64,000 bases of DNA from Locusta migratoria (taxonomy: Eukaryota > Arthropoda > Insecta > Orthoptera > Acrididae). Where the stretch lies: the NCBI GenBank assembly GCA_026315105.1, contig CM048744.1, positions 656,149,676 to 656,213,675 of the forward strand. Direction: 5' to 3'. The position numbers and the translations under genes were made by a program. The notes under the pieces are model-generated. The model did not search any database, was not told the origin of the DNA, and saw nothing but the letters and a program-made list of their open reading frames with translations. Numbering within the stretch: the first letter of the stretch is position 1; each line of letters begins with the position of its first letter. Positions 44,541-55,660 of the stretch are shown in pieces.

Positions 44541-45330
44541 TCTTCTCCTGAGTAGAATGAATCGTTACACCACGTATTTTTCGAAATTGTAATTTTTCCC
44601 TTTCCCAACTTTTGTGATCTAACCTAGCGAACTACTGTAATATTCTTTAATTTCGCTTATTAGCTAGATATCATTCCCCTGAGTAGAACGAATGGTTATA
44701 CGACCTATCTCGCGATCTTATTTCTTACGAAATTGAATTTTTTTCCAACTTGTTCAAATTTCGCGATCTGACCCCATAGCATGTCGTATCACCCTGTAAC
44801 CTTACCTATTATCTAGATATTATTCCCCTGAGTAGAACGAATTGTTGTACGACCTATATCGCGATCTTATTTCTCACGAAACTGAATTTTTTCCAACTTG
44901 TTCAAATTTCTCGATCTGACCCCATAGCATTTCGTATTGCTCTGTAACCTTACCTATTATCCAGATATCATTTCCCTTTAGTAGAACGAATGGTTACATG
45001 ACCAATCTCGCGTTTTTATTTTCCCCGAAATAGTATTTTTCCCACTATGTTAAAATTGTGTGTTTCGACCCTGTAGCATAGGCTAATTTTATGCAACCTT
45101 TCTTATTTGCTAGATATCATACCCCTGGGTAGAACGAATGGTTGTATGACCAATCTCACGGCTTTACTTGTGCAAAAAGTTTTTTTTTTTTTGGAAATCT
45201 ATGATCCGCCCCTGTGGAGTGCTGTTTTGACCTGAAACCTTTATCATTCAGTAGTTCTTTCCCCCCTGTGCAAAATGAACACCAGAACGACCGTTTTTAA
45301 GTATTATTTAGCGAATTTTCCTATTTAATT
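44541..45330. repeat. satellite-like tandem array, six units of about 148 bp
   Basis: The anchor word CCTGAGTAGAACGAATGGTT or a variant recurs with the GAGTAG position at 44550, 44681, 44830, 44979, 45127 and 45268 (spacings 131, 149, 149, 148, 141). Each unit also has a TAGCTAGATATCAT-like word, CGATCTTATTTCT and CGATCTGACCCCATAGCAT. Units in the middle are most alike; the ends are more diverged. The array abuts the CAA tail of the RTE-like LINE. Confidence 0.88.
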
Positions 45331-46239
45331 GATATCTTGAATTTTCCTGGAAACTTATACTTCGCGACTGTATCGCACGTCACGTGGTCTTGTACCATGT
45401 GCATTTGTTCCCGCTGATAGCTACCCTGAGCCTATGCCACAAACACAAGACCATACACTACGGAAAAAAGATTTTCTTTTATTGATGCGCGAGTGAACCT
45501 GCTGTTCCATACCGCGTCCTGCTGCTGGCGTTGCTGTTTTTGTGTCCCGTACTGATAAGTACCTGCATGACTTGGCGCGTGTATCTGTGTGAGAATGTCT
45601 ATCAACTCCTCCCTTCTCTCCTCTGAAAAATAATCTTTATTAATTACGCTAGTGCTACTTTAGCTGTTGGGCAGTATTAGGGCCATATAATTATATGTAA
45701 ATGTGGATTCTCTTGTAAGGTGTGTGTTTGTTGTATTTATATTGGTCTCTCCCCCATTGTTGCTTATGCCTTGGACAATAAATCATTTTACTGAACATTA
45801 ATCCTTTGTCCTAATTTAAATTCTCCCACACTATATGTTTTGCAAATTTTTTGTAATCAAACCAAATATCTTTCTCTTGCTCCCTTTGGAGGAGAGAAAA
45901 CTAATCCGCGTTTCCGTTGCCACATTTATTATTTTATTTCAGATTCATAGATGGGGATCGTCAATTAATTAAGTGCAGTTCCATTAAGAAAAATAGTAAA
46001 GGCACGCTTCTTTCACAGTGTCAAATTACGATAGTGTCTTTATCCTTGAGCCGACTGTGGCGAAATAATGCTACAGTGAAGTTATCTGTGGACATCCCTT
46101 ATCAATTAGTGAAAAAGATTTTGAGATAAAAGTATTCAAACAGATTAACATCGTTATAACACTTTTATTATATTGTGGATTATCATATGACAAACACTGG
46201 TCGAAACAATTAGGGGATCAGTCGAGATATCTAGGTTCT
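45331..46239. other. unassigned sequence after the satellite
   Basis: The first 100 bases may hold a decayed seventh satellite unit (CTTCGCGACTGTATCGCACG). An acceptor-like TTTATTTCAG at 45934 precedes a short open frame with no support from any other signal. Confidence 0.35.
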
Positions 46240-47283
46240 GAAGTATTGTCATCGGGCTCTAGACTACCTCCGTACATACCCCAGGAATCATACGTCATCT
46301 GCAGTGACTCCCTGAGTGGTTTGCAAGCTCTCGATCAATGTTTTCCCAAACACTATCTGGTGCGACCCATCCAAGAGTCTGTGTTCAGTCTTGGCGTGTC
46401 TGGCCGTTCTTTGGCTTTCATCTGGGCCCCGGGCCACATAGACATTCCAAGGAATGTACTAGCTGATCAGCTGGTCAAGCAGGCCATCGCCTCCGAGCGT
46501 CTGGATGTCCCAGAAAGGGACATCCGCTTGGGTCTGCACCGCAATATAAATAGCCTGGAACGCAGAATGGTTGATATTGAGTACGTCCAACAAGCTTCGA
46601 CAGCAGCTTGGCAGACTTCTCTTAGGCCTTCTTGAAGGGACTCGGTCATCCTCTGTCGCCTGCGTGTAGGCCATACATGGCTCACGCACGGCCACCTTTC
46701 ACGTCGAGAGGACCCGCCAAACTTCCGTTGTGACGCTCTGTTGACTGTGGTCCACATCTTGGTGGACGTCCACTTTTAGCTGCTTTGCGGCAGTCATTTA
46801 ACCTTCTTTCTCCGCTCCCTTTGCTTTTAGCTGAAGACGCCCCTATGGTTGACAGTGTTTTAGGTTTTCTTCGCGCAACTGGATTTTATCATGATTTAAT
46901 GGTGGGTACCTAAGCCTGATCTCTCGGGCGCCCACCACTTAAACATTTTTAATCTTCTGTTCCTTTCGTCTTGTCAGTTCTATTTCCAACTGGCAGCTTT
47001 AGTGTGTACAGGATGACTGGTTCATCCTGTGGCCATCCAGAAATTCTCTTCTACTGTAATTCTTTAGCACAGTTGACTATTTGGTCCATTGCTTTTGTGA
47101 TTTTCCTTTTTTTATTATGTCATTTTAAGCACACTCCATGTTCCTGTACTTCTTGTGTACTGGCTGTGGAATGTTTCGTCTTCAACTGCAAATCACATGA
47201 TGTGATCTCTTTGCTGGGAACAGGGGACTGATAACCCAGCCGTTTAGTCCCCTTTAAAAACATCAACAACAACGACAACAATA
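46240..47283 (+). pseudogene. LINE RNase H domain and 3' end
   Basis: An open frame 46246-46635 encodes an RNase H fold segment: YVICSDSLSGLQALDQ (second Asp block, SDS), LAFIWAPGHIDIPRNVLADQ (catalytic Asp in the LADxL block) and KQAIASE. After the stop, CRLRVGHTWLTHGHLSRRED and CDALLTVVHILVDVH correspond to the terminal knuckle region of I-group LINEs. The 3' UTR ends GGGACTGATAACCCAGCCG, TTTAGTCCCCTTT and a CAACAACAACG repeat. No RT part remains, so the copy is 5' truncated. Confidence 0.75.
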
Positions 47284-48039
47284 TTGTCATCGGCAGAATG
47301 AACCGAAATGGTTCGACGTCTTTCTGTCAGTCCTCAGGAGTGGAGACAGCAGCATTACGGCAACCGAGACGGTGGTAATAACAGCAAGTTGCTGCAAGTG
47401 GGTTGGTGTTGACTTGTGGTTAATCGACCTAACGAAGTACACAAGCAGTTGTGTTCAAATAGTATATTGAGCAAGTAGTTAATGCAACAACAACGCGACA
47501 TATCCGAAGCTACAGCAGGGAGAGCCATAGGATGGTTGGAAGAGGGTCAGACACAGAAGGAGGTGGCTCCAACTATACGAGTGTTGCAAAGTGTAATTTC
47601 CAGGACCTGGACGCTATTTCAGACAACAGGAACCGTTAAAAGAAGGCAAGGCCAAGGTCATCCGCGAATGACCTCAGCAAGAGATGACCGTTATCTCCGA
47701 TTAACAGCCCGTCGAGACAGGAGGGTGCAACGGCACCTTCCAGGCAGCAACAAGACGCGCAATATCAATACAAACTCTACGGAATCGCGTTCGGGAATAC
47801 GGCCTCTACGTACGGAGGCCTACGATGGTGTCTCATTAAAAGTACTACACAGTTTAGCCCGCAGAAACTAAGCTGAAGATCATCAGGATTGTAATCTTAA
47901 CGAATGGTGCCGCTTTCTGTTCACAGATGAGTCAAGAATTTCTGTTCAGTAATTTTAGAAAGCATTTTTGCAAGAGCGATATTAAAATTATAAATAATTA
48001 AAACATTACAGTCTCGATCGTAAGTTGCAGATCTTTTTA

Positions 48040-48076
48040 TTGCCAACCGGTTTTGGTCCTACAGGACCATCATCAG
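48040..48076 (-). ncRNA. hammerhead-ribozyme-like motif B1
   Basis: On the minus strand: CTGATGA (canonical box), one extra T, hairpin GGTCC-TGTA-GGACC, then AAAACCGGTTGG. G12 of GAAA is A here, which should disable a hammerhead. Stem I is unclear. Mirror partner of motif B2. Confidence 0.4.
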
Positions 48077-48136
48077 GCCTTTGGCACCTTGTTGGTGGAC
48101 GGTGGCGGTGGCCGGAGCAGGCGTCAACTGCTTCAG

Positions 48137-48173
48137 TCCGATGATGGTCCTGTAGGACCGAAACCGGTTGGCA
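48137..48173 (+). ncRNA. hammerhead-ribozyme-like motif B2
   Basis: On the + strand: CCGATGA (canonical CTGATGA with U4 as C), one extra T, hairpin GGTCC-TGTA-GGACC, GAAACCGGTTGGC. The GAAAC plus CGGT mini stem III is intact with U at the cleavage-site position. Stem I pairing is not evident. Mirror partner of B1. Confidence 0.4.
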
Positions 48174-48930
48174 GTAAAAAGCTCTGCAACTTACGCTGTA
48201 GAATGTAATGTATTAATTATTTTCCGTTCAGCCGGACAATCGTCTTTCCCTCATCTGGAGGTAACGTCGAACTCGGAGCAGTCCTGCTTATGTGCAGAAA
48301 ACATAACCATATGATGGTGGTGGATGAATGGTGTGAGCAAGGGTCCGTATTGTCGGACATACGGACCTTTGTGTTGTTCAGAATGGCGCTTTGACTGCTC
48401 AGAGGTATAGAGACGAAATCCTTCGATCTTTTGTTGTGTCCTGCGCTTGTGTCATAGGAAATGGGTTTCTTCTGGTGTAAGATAACGCTCGTCCTCGTAG
48501 AGCTGCACTGGTGAACGAATGGAGTGGCCAGCTTGTTCACCGGACTTCATCCCGATAGAACTAGTCTGGGATGCACTTGGCAGACGCATTGCAGCCAGAC
48601 CGGCACCTCCCACAAAGTTGCAGAGCTGGATATTGCACTCATGGAGGTATGGACAAATATCCCTCAAGAGCTGACTGATAACCCCATAGTCTCCATGCCA
48701 CGCAAGCGGTCGGTGTGCAACTGTACTGGCAACGAGAATGACTTTTTCAATATTGTGATACCTCGCTTTAATTAAACCCCACGTAAACCTGAAGTAGTGA
48801 GCTGACACAGAAACGTACCGGACTGTGTCACACAAATTACAACTGTAACCAATTTCTCAATAAAATACGTTACCATATGTTTATTATGTATCATATCTCA
48901 CCCGATCCCCAACTTATTTTGAGCAGAGTG

Positions 48931-49845
48931 TTTAATGCCACAGTTTATGCTGTGATTCATGGCCAAATATATCGCTCAGTTTGTTTTCATCTTAATTTAG
49001 ATACCAAAACTATTTGAAATTAGTGTATGGTGCATTGGTGTCATTATTTCACCATTTCATGTTACCGTTATCTGCACAGATGTACAGGAGCTTAGCTATG
49101 GTAATTTTGTAGCACGTAAGGTGTTTGTTTCAGGGCCAAGGGACAGCGCTGCGTGTAGCAGTATAATTTCTCGCCAAAGACAGCCTGAATAGGTAGGCCG
49201 GGTGAACAAGAACCGCGCGAAAGCGCAGCGCCGCACCTGCTGAGGCCGGCAGTCGTAAAAAGCCGCGCGTGTCGTGCTGGGCGGCGAGATAGCGAGGCCG
49301 TCGCTTCTGTAAGGCCTGCGCTGATAGGTTAGCGGCGCACAGTTCACGGAAGGCACACTTTTCCTCCCTGGCCTACACGAAAGGAATCTTATTCGTCCTG
49401 AGACGAAGCCTGCACAGAGAACGGAAGCTTGCCACCGCGAGACGTTGAATATTTTCCTAACTAGTTAACTTTGATGCGATATTTATTTAGAGGGATCATT
49501 TAAAGCGTTTTAAAGTTTGGCTCGGATGGCTCAGAGAGATATAACCACTGCTAGCTGACTAGTATCTCTGTCCTCAAGAAACCGAGCTTTTCCAAATTTG
49601 TGGAAAGTCTTAGACTGTAGAAAGAGGAAAGTGGCTGCTTGCTGAATGCGTCTCTCACTTTGCACCACTATAACAGCTGTAATATATCAACGCTCAGCAT
49701 AGGTGGTAAGATAGCCAGTGAATATAAATGGTGATTGATAGAAGTCTCATTTTTAATTCAATTGGGTCATTTCATGAAATCTCACAGGGTGTAACAAGGT
49801 AATCAATTCTATATTCAGTCATATTTGGTGAATGACTACCTACAT
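48931..49845. other. unassigned, with a CpG-rich patch
   Basis: 49195-49345 is GC- and CpG-rich (GAACCGCGCGAAAGCGCAGC). No gene model could be supported around it. Confidence 0.35.
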
Positions 49846-49952
49846 CCCTTAATAGTAAGACTGTCAAAAAGCACTGTCATACCCCTAATCATATATTTAC
49901 ATATCATATATTTACATATATGATTAGAGGTATGACTGCTTTTTGACAGTCT

Positions 49953-50019
<67 letters not shown>

Positions 50020-50066
50020 TAGAGGTATGACAGTGCTTTTTGACAGTCTTACTATTAAGGGATGTA
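49846..50066. repeat. TA-rich palindromic element with three copies of one motif
   Basis: The arm from CATCCCTTAATAGTAAGACT to CCTAATCATATAT (49846-49898) is repeated in reverse complement at about 50014-50066. A third, central copy of the same motif (ATGATTAGAGGTATGACTGC...CTTACTATA) lies at about 49918-49960. A (TA)n tract separates the second and third copies. Confidence 0.88.
49957..50016. repeat. (TA)n microsatellite
   Basis: About 58 bases of TA repeat inside the palindromic element. The open frame reading IYIYIY here is an artefact. Confidence 0.95.
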
Positions 50067-50089
50067 TGTATGAATGTTTGTATGTCCTC

Positions 50090-50900
50090 TATGTGTTCAT
50101 AAACCATTCATTCGACTGCAATGAAACTTTCGTGAACTGTTCACCGTACGCCCACGAAGGTTCCTGACCCAAAAACAAAAGAGCACGACACATAGCTCAG
50201 GAGATATGACATCATAAATAATGAGAGGCCACCGCGTGAGAATACCCAGATTTATGAATCAATTATTGGAAAATGGGAGTAGTTAGGGACCTGCAACAGT
50301 TTGCATGTAATTTCGGACGTTCATGAAGCGTTCTGTAACTGAACCTCCCCCCCTCCTCCACGTACACAAAACGATAAAAAAACGAAAAGAAGTCTACGGC
50401 TCACAACAGTTTCGCATCAGGCATCAACTTGTATCAAATAAAGTTAGCATTAGAGATTTACATGTTACTATTTATTTTTGCCTGCAAGTCTCCCTTAATT
50501 CTCTTGCATCAAAAATTAAGCAATGTGTTTTCTTAATCTGTGTCTATATAAAAGCGAAAGGACACTCACTCACTCAGTGACTAAACACGAAATCTCGAAA
50601 ACTACTTCACATATGAAGCTGAAATTTGGCAGGAATATAGTTTATAACTAGAAAACGTCAGCTCAGAAAATATTTTGTGATTAGTGCATAGCGGAGCATA
50701 CTTCTCCTACAGAATCACGAAATCTACAGTTTCATTCCGATTTTCACTAAATTTTGCACGCTTGACCTTCAAAACAAGAGGATCGTTACCGTCTACCTTA
50801 TGTTTCATACGGTGCATGTGGGAGGGTACTTTGCAACATAACAATGGATTCCTAAATACCTTGGTCACGACATAACTTGAGAACGGGTCGACCGATTTTA
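50090..50900. repeat. phrase-repeat region related to 23.3-25.5 kb
   Basis: GGAGATATGACATCATAAAT at 50202 matches GGAGATATGACGTCATAAAC at 23427. CGAAAACTACTTCACATATG at 50594 matches the AAACTACT phrase. A further diverged phrase, GAACGGGTCGACCGATTTTA, is at 50881. No coding sequence. Confidence 0.45.
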
Positions 50901-50906
50901 AAGATC

Positions 50907-50921
50907 CTTTTTTTTTCTTTT

Positions 50922-50952
<31 letters not shown>
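50907..50952. repeat. T-rich tract
   Basis: Nearly pure T with a few C, about 45 bases. Confidence 0.9.
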
Positions 50953-50953
<1 letters not shown>

Positions 50954-53242
50954 TTATTCTCAGAGCAAGGGTTGTACGAAATAAAACTGGAATATTTGAG
51001 AACAAGGAAGTGTGTTTTTCAACGTGACCCTGCGTTTCTATTGTATAGAAATCTATACTTTTGTTCCGATGAAATTTTGCACATTCTACTTTAAAAACAA
51101 GAGGAATGTCACTGTCTGTATAAAATTTCGTTCGGTGCATGGTGGAGGTACTTATGGAATTTTACAAACTGCATAGTTTTGCTCCAGTCTTTATGAATTT
51201 TTGCACCCATGATTTTTAAAACGTCACTGGGTACATAAATGTTTGTATGGTACATGACAGAGGGTACCTTGTAGAAAGCTTTGTCTAGAGAGGGAAAGGT
51301 AGCAACGAACAAAGAGATGGGAGAGAAAGAGGTGGATGCAGAGAGAGGAGGGAAGGGGATATGGACTAGGAGAGTGTAGGATTAATAAAAACTCGGCAAC
51401 GCCGAGTTTACAGTACTTTTTGATAAATTTCTGTTTGAGGGCTCGAGAAATAGGTATATTATGTCATAACAAAAACACTAATTTCTCCATTTCACGTATT
51501 ATTTGGGTAAAGCGACTTAACGGTATTATATGTTCCAGCACTTTCCTTAAACCCACTGTTTACTATACTACAGAAGGCAGAATCCAACTAGTCATGAAGT
51601 GGTGCTTGTGGACTTCAGTGATGGGTGACCCTTGGGTCTGGCAACAGTAGACCATCACGGTGCTCGCCACACTAACACCGCCGCTTCTGAGAGAGCGCCA
51701 GTCGGTGGCTCTGTTCCTGTTAGTCGCTGCTGCCACTCCCCGTTGTCACGGCCTGCCTGTTGGGTGGGGCTGGGATCAGCTGGCTACTCGACTTCCGCCA
51801 ACACTGTAAGTCCCAGAGTGTCACTACGAGCCATCGACATCTCACAATGCAGGACTGAGGGTCTGTAACGTAGTATGAGTACCACATGGAAGCTACGGCT
51901 TCACCAGATGACAGCCTACATGATCCAAGACAGGCTGCTAGGAAAGCTGCCCAGGTGACCAGCGGGGCCAAACTGACAAACAAGAGTCAGCAGAACGGCA
52001 GCGTGTCCCTAGCATAACACCCCAGCTACAGCTGTGGGAAGCTATTGCTCTACTCAATTGCTACAAAAATGAACCCACGCTAATCACGCCGAAAACACGC
52101 TACCCGGTCCCCAGATCCATCCTCCCATAGCAGGGGTGCCTTTACTCGGCTCTCCTGCATGTTACACCTGATACGAGGGCACGCTCATATATTGTCCAGA
52201 TAAGGGGAATGTTAAGGAAACATCTTCTTCACCCTTATATTTCTCTGTAAAAACTCTCTACCCCGCTATATTGTGGGATCAAAATGGGTTGGCTTCGAGA
52301 GCAAGAAGAAGCTAGGCTTGTAACTTTACGTGGTCTGTATATGTTGACCAAACTGTGCTGTATTGGTGAAACACAACTGACACGTATTGTGCTATGTACG
52401 GCTGTGTTTAAGAAATATGTATTCTCAGGGTCGAATCATACATTTCTTTCATGCCCAGTTACTGAATAAGCTATGAGTAGTAACTTGTACCTGTGATCCT
52501 GCGGTAAAACACTTCATGCATAGTCATAATTTGGAAAACCACAATTAAATATAAAATATAGTAAATGATTAATTAATAAAGGACGTTTTATTCAAACATT
52601 TGCAAATGATGTAGGCAACGTCAGAAAACTCAATTATTGAAGCACATGTTATGCTCTAGAGGAAGTAATCCTACATAAACAACAGCAATAGATAGAAATA
52701 CGTCTTATAAAGTTTGCAGAGCAAATATGTTAATTACGTTATGTGAATGGTAGCAAAATCCACAACTAAGTAGTAATTGGCGATGCTCAAGGTACAAAGT
52801 CCATTTTGCGATGAAACAACGCTAAATATTCGTCAGCTCAAAGTTGTTCAAATCTTAGTCTGGCGAACAACATACGTATCAACACTCACAAAATCTCTTG
52901 TAGAATCACATACATTGTTTAGTAACAATTCAGTAATGAACTTGGAAGAATTTGAAGTTCTATAACTGGCACTCATCAGCGCTTGCCAAAGTTATTAAAG
53001 TACCGACAGAGTGGTCTTTTACTGCAAAGATTATAATAATGTCGCAAACGTATCACTTCAGTTGTCCTAACAGGTCCTCCTTCTTCCAAGACGAGTTATA
53101 ACAGTTTTCTGCCTTAGCTTCCCTTCTCTGAAACGTGCCATTATTTTACTTTCAACGCCAGGCATCATCAGAAAAGGGAATGTAAAAAAATATTTTACAT
53201 TTGATGTATCGTTTGTGTATTGGTGATGACATTGAGTTGGTT
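50953..53242. other. unassigned sequence
   Basis: 51600-52150 is richer in GC, with no repeat or frame recognised. It could be the body of an unrecognised LTR or LINE 5' region. The rest is AT-rich. Confidence 0.3.
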
Positions 53243-53284
53243 TGACTTGATAATGGGGTCAGATAAGCCCGAAACTGGTCGTCA
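53243..53284 (+). ncRNA. hammerhead-ribozyme-like motif C
   Basis: TGAC (53243-53246) pairs with GTCA (53281-53284) as stem I. The core is TTGATAA, one extra T, a hairpin GGG/CCC with loop of about ten bases, GAA, ACTGGT and C at 53280. The same layout as motif A with the same stem I bases, despite different stem II sequence. Compensated stems in a diverged copy argue for a shared RNA fold, but core changes make activity doubtful. Confidence 0.4.
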
Positions 53285-55388
53285 TTAAAAAGAACCAGCT
53301 GTGTGCAACTTTGGCTTTTTTTTTTAAATTATTAATAAAAATAGTAGGTTGCTGTCCTGAAACAATCCAACATGTTGGAATTTCATAAAATTATATTGTC
53401 ACCTTGGGACTATTTATCAGCAGTACAAATGGTGTGTGAAATAGATTAATAAACCAGATAGCTTTCGTGAGCTTGTTTGCTCGTACTATCTGGGGGCACG
53501 GCAGTGCCCCTGCCAAGTCGAGCGCACGGCCGTACCATCCTTTTCTGGAAGCAGTAGACGGCACTTTCGACCCCACTGTATCTCCATTGTGGAAATAGCC
53601 AGAAGCCTGAATTTTCGGTTGCCAAGAGTATCTACTGTAACTAGCTATATTTTCAAATTATACTATTCTACACCTTATAGTTTACGAAATATTAGCAGTT
53701 CGAAATCGCTAATTATGTCACTCACTGACTATAATATTTATTATAGAAATGAAGATGTTTAATTCTGATAGAGTCACTACAGATGTTGGTAGATAACTAA
53801 TTAGGTAAAAATTATGAGAAAGTGTTGTATAGGTGGTTCCATGAACACTAACTAAATTAACCGACTTGGTTTCCCATGGTGGAAGGACTCGTCGCGAGAC
53901 TTGCATTTTTGTAAATTTTATGTTTTTGATGGGATACAATATTTGTGTAAAATTACTGACAAAATAGACAAATATTCATTAAATAGTTACAAGAACGTGG
54001 AGACAAGAGGGTCGTATCACGCTGACTGCAGATGTTGAGTTACTATGAAAGATTCGATGATCTGACTATATTTCCGTAAGAAACTGATCTAACAAGTATA
54101 ATAAATCCTTAGATAGATGTGTTGCTTTGAAAATGATAATTTAAGCCAATAAGCTATCATCCAAGAAACAGTTTGTTGAAAACGCATGACGGATTCAAAA
54201 GTAGGTAATTTTAAGTATAATTTTTCTACATTCAGATAGCTTTAACATTAACTTTTGTCATTTTCAAAATATTACAAATATTGTTGGTTCACGAGCTGCG
54301 CCAAATTTTTCTGACTTCCTAGTTACTCTCAGAATTGATAGGATCATAACAATATGATTAATTACTTATTTCTAAGTTAAAAGGGTGTCCATCTTTAAAT
54401 TATTTTCAAGAACGTCCATTCAGACATCTCCATGTAGTTCGCTATCTTTCCTCAGCTCCTCTTCTACATGAATTTACCCATTTTCGGCGGTTTGACGTTG
54501 TCTAGCTGTGTGTTACATGTTCTTAAGCAGTTGCTGGGGACAAACCCAGGCTACCATACTCTAATCACAGGCCAGGTCCTGTTAAACGGTCGCTGCATGC
54601 CTCTCCCGTCTGCACTGGTGCCGTTCAGACTCTCATACAGTTCCAGCAATTTGAATAATTACTTGATACTGAATATGAATACTTCAAGTTAAAGGGTTTA
54701 TTTCGATGGCAGTAGCTTTTGGAGTCTGTAATGCAAAATCAGGTGGTCAGCAGTACATACAGTGTGGCCATCAACCTCAGTTCCAAGCACGAAATCGACG
54801 AACAAATTTCTGACGCACTCTGACAATTGTCCCTGGCTTGCTATGACTCATATCAGAATCAGCAACAATTCTGGCAAATAAATCCATCTCCGTATCCACG
54901 GGATTCTCTTACAGAAGTGTACTTAACATATTCCTGTTTGAAACAATCAAGGGGATTCGGGTCAAGTGAGCTGGCAGGCATAGCATAGGAAGTCCCCTAC
55001 TAGTCGATTGTTCAGGACTCATGACTCCTTGTTTCGTCATAGGAAACAGAGAATGTACATGTAAATAAACAGTGCAGTATGTATAAACTTATGAACTTTT
55101 TTAAGGTTGGAAAACAAATGCGTGATAAATTTATTTCCGTATCTGCTCAAACCGGCTTCTCCGACTCCAGGTTCGTCAACTCAAATTGTTCGGTCTAGCG
55201 TTCCTTATCTCGTATTGAAATTTTCAAATCAAATTTGGAATGTAGCACGTGGGATCCTTTTAAGACTTTAGGTCGGAATTAGATACCAGCATTGTATTTG
55301 CTGAAAGTCCGAGAGCCTGGATCCCAGTGTTGATTATGTTCAGAACGAAGTACGTTACCAATACACACCATAACCACAGTCAGAGGTG
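53285..55388. other. unassigned AT-rich sequence
   Basis: Short chance-level frames only. Confidence 0.3.
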
Positions 55389-55660
55389 CCCACGGAGGGG
55401 GGGGGGGGGGGTGGAGAGTGAATCATGACGCAAACTCACTGAAATATCTGGGGGGGGGGGGGTCTGAAAAATTGGTACGTCTGGCCAGCTTGGGGTGGGG
55501 GGGCTTTATAAAACAATTAACAAAACGTGAAATAATAGATTTTTAATTTTAATATGAAATGGAAAAATCATATTTACTAGGTAATAAATTAGGAATGTCT
55601 CGGGTGTTTGTGGGCGGGGGGGAGGGGGGGAGGGTTAATCATAAGGGCAGGGGGGGGGGG
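55389..55660 (+). repeat. cluster of poly-G tracts
   Basis: Five G-runs of 7 to 14 bases lie within about 270 bases (near 55396, 55451, 55495, 55615-55631 and 55650). The runs are separated by AT-rich DNA. Confidence 0.85.

Larger units (their letters stand above)
47950..48225. mobile_element. 276-bp foldback element inside the Tc1 transposase
   Basis: Flanked by GTTCAG at 47944-47949 and 48226-48231. Removing it rejoins the transposase reading (RISVQ to PDNRLS). Arms 47992-48073 and 48139-48220 are near-perfect inverted repeats of about 82 bp (TGCCAACCGG, GGTCCTACAGGACCATCATC and complements). The central 65 bases are GC-rich (GGTGGCGGTGGCCGGAG). Non-coding. Confidence 0.85.
47300..48930 (+). 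mobile_element. Tc1-like transposon remnant, split by a foldback element
   Basis: The transposase starts near 47482 (MQQQRDISEATAGRAIGWLE): a helix-turn-helix pair with EEGQTQKEVA and VISRTWTLFQTTGTVKRR, GQGHPRMTSARDDRYL, then WCRFLFTDESRISVQ (first catalytic Asp, 47930). A 276-bp insertion follows. It resumes PDNRLSLIWR, FLLVQDNARPRRAALVNEW (second Asp, 48475), then SPD..PIELVWDALGRRIAARP (Glu, 48555). Part of the second Asp to Glu spacer is deleted. The right edge near CCCCAACTTATTTTGAGCAG (48908) has the look of a Tc1 terminal repeat; a left partner was not found. Several stops. Confidence 0.7.

Noticed and set aside
44541..45330. CRISPR array
   Set aside because: Units are about 148 bp and repetitive over their full length with no unique spacers; eukaryotic satellite.
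45917..46129. Possible exon after an acceptor-like TTTATTTCAG
   Set aside because: No matching donor, no recognisable peptide and no partner exon; acceptor-like words are common in AT-rich DNA.
49943..50167. A 74-codon open frame
   Set aside because: Starts in a TA microsatellite (alternating Ile/Tyr) and continues through a palindromic repeat.
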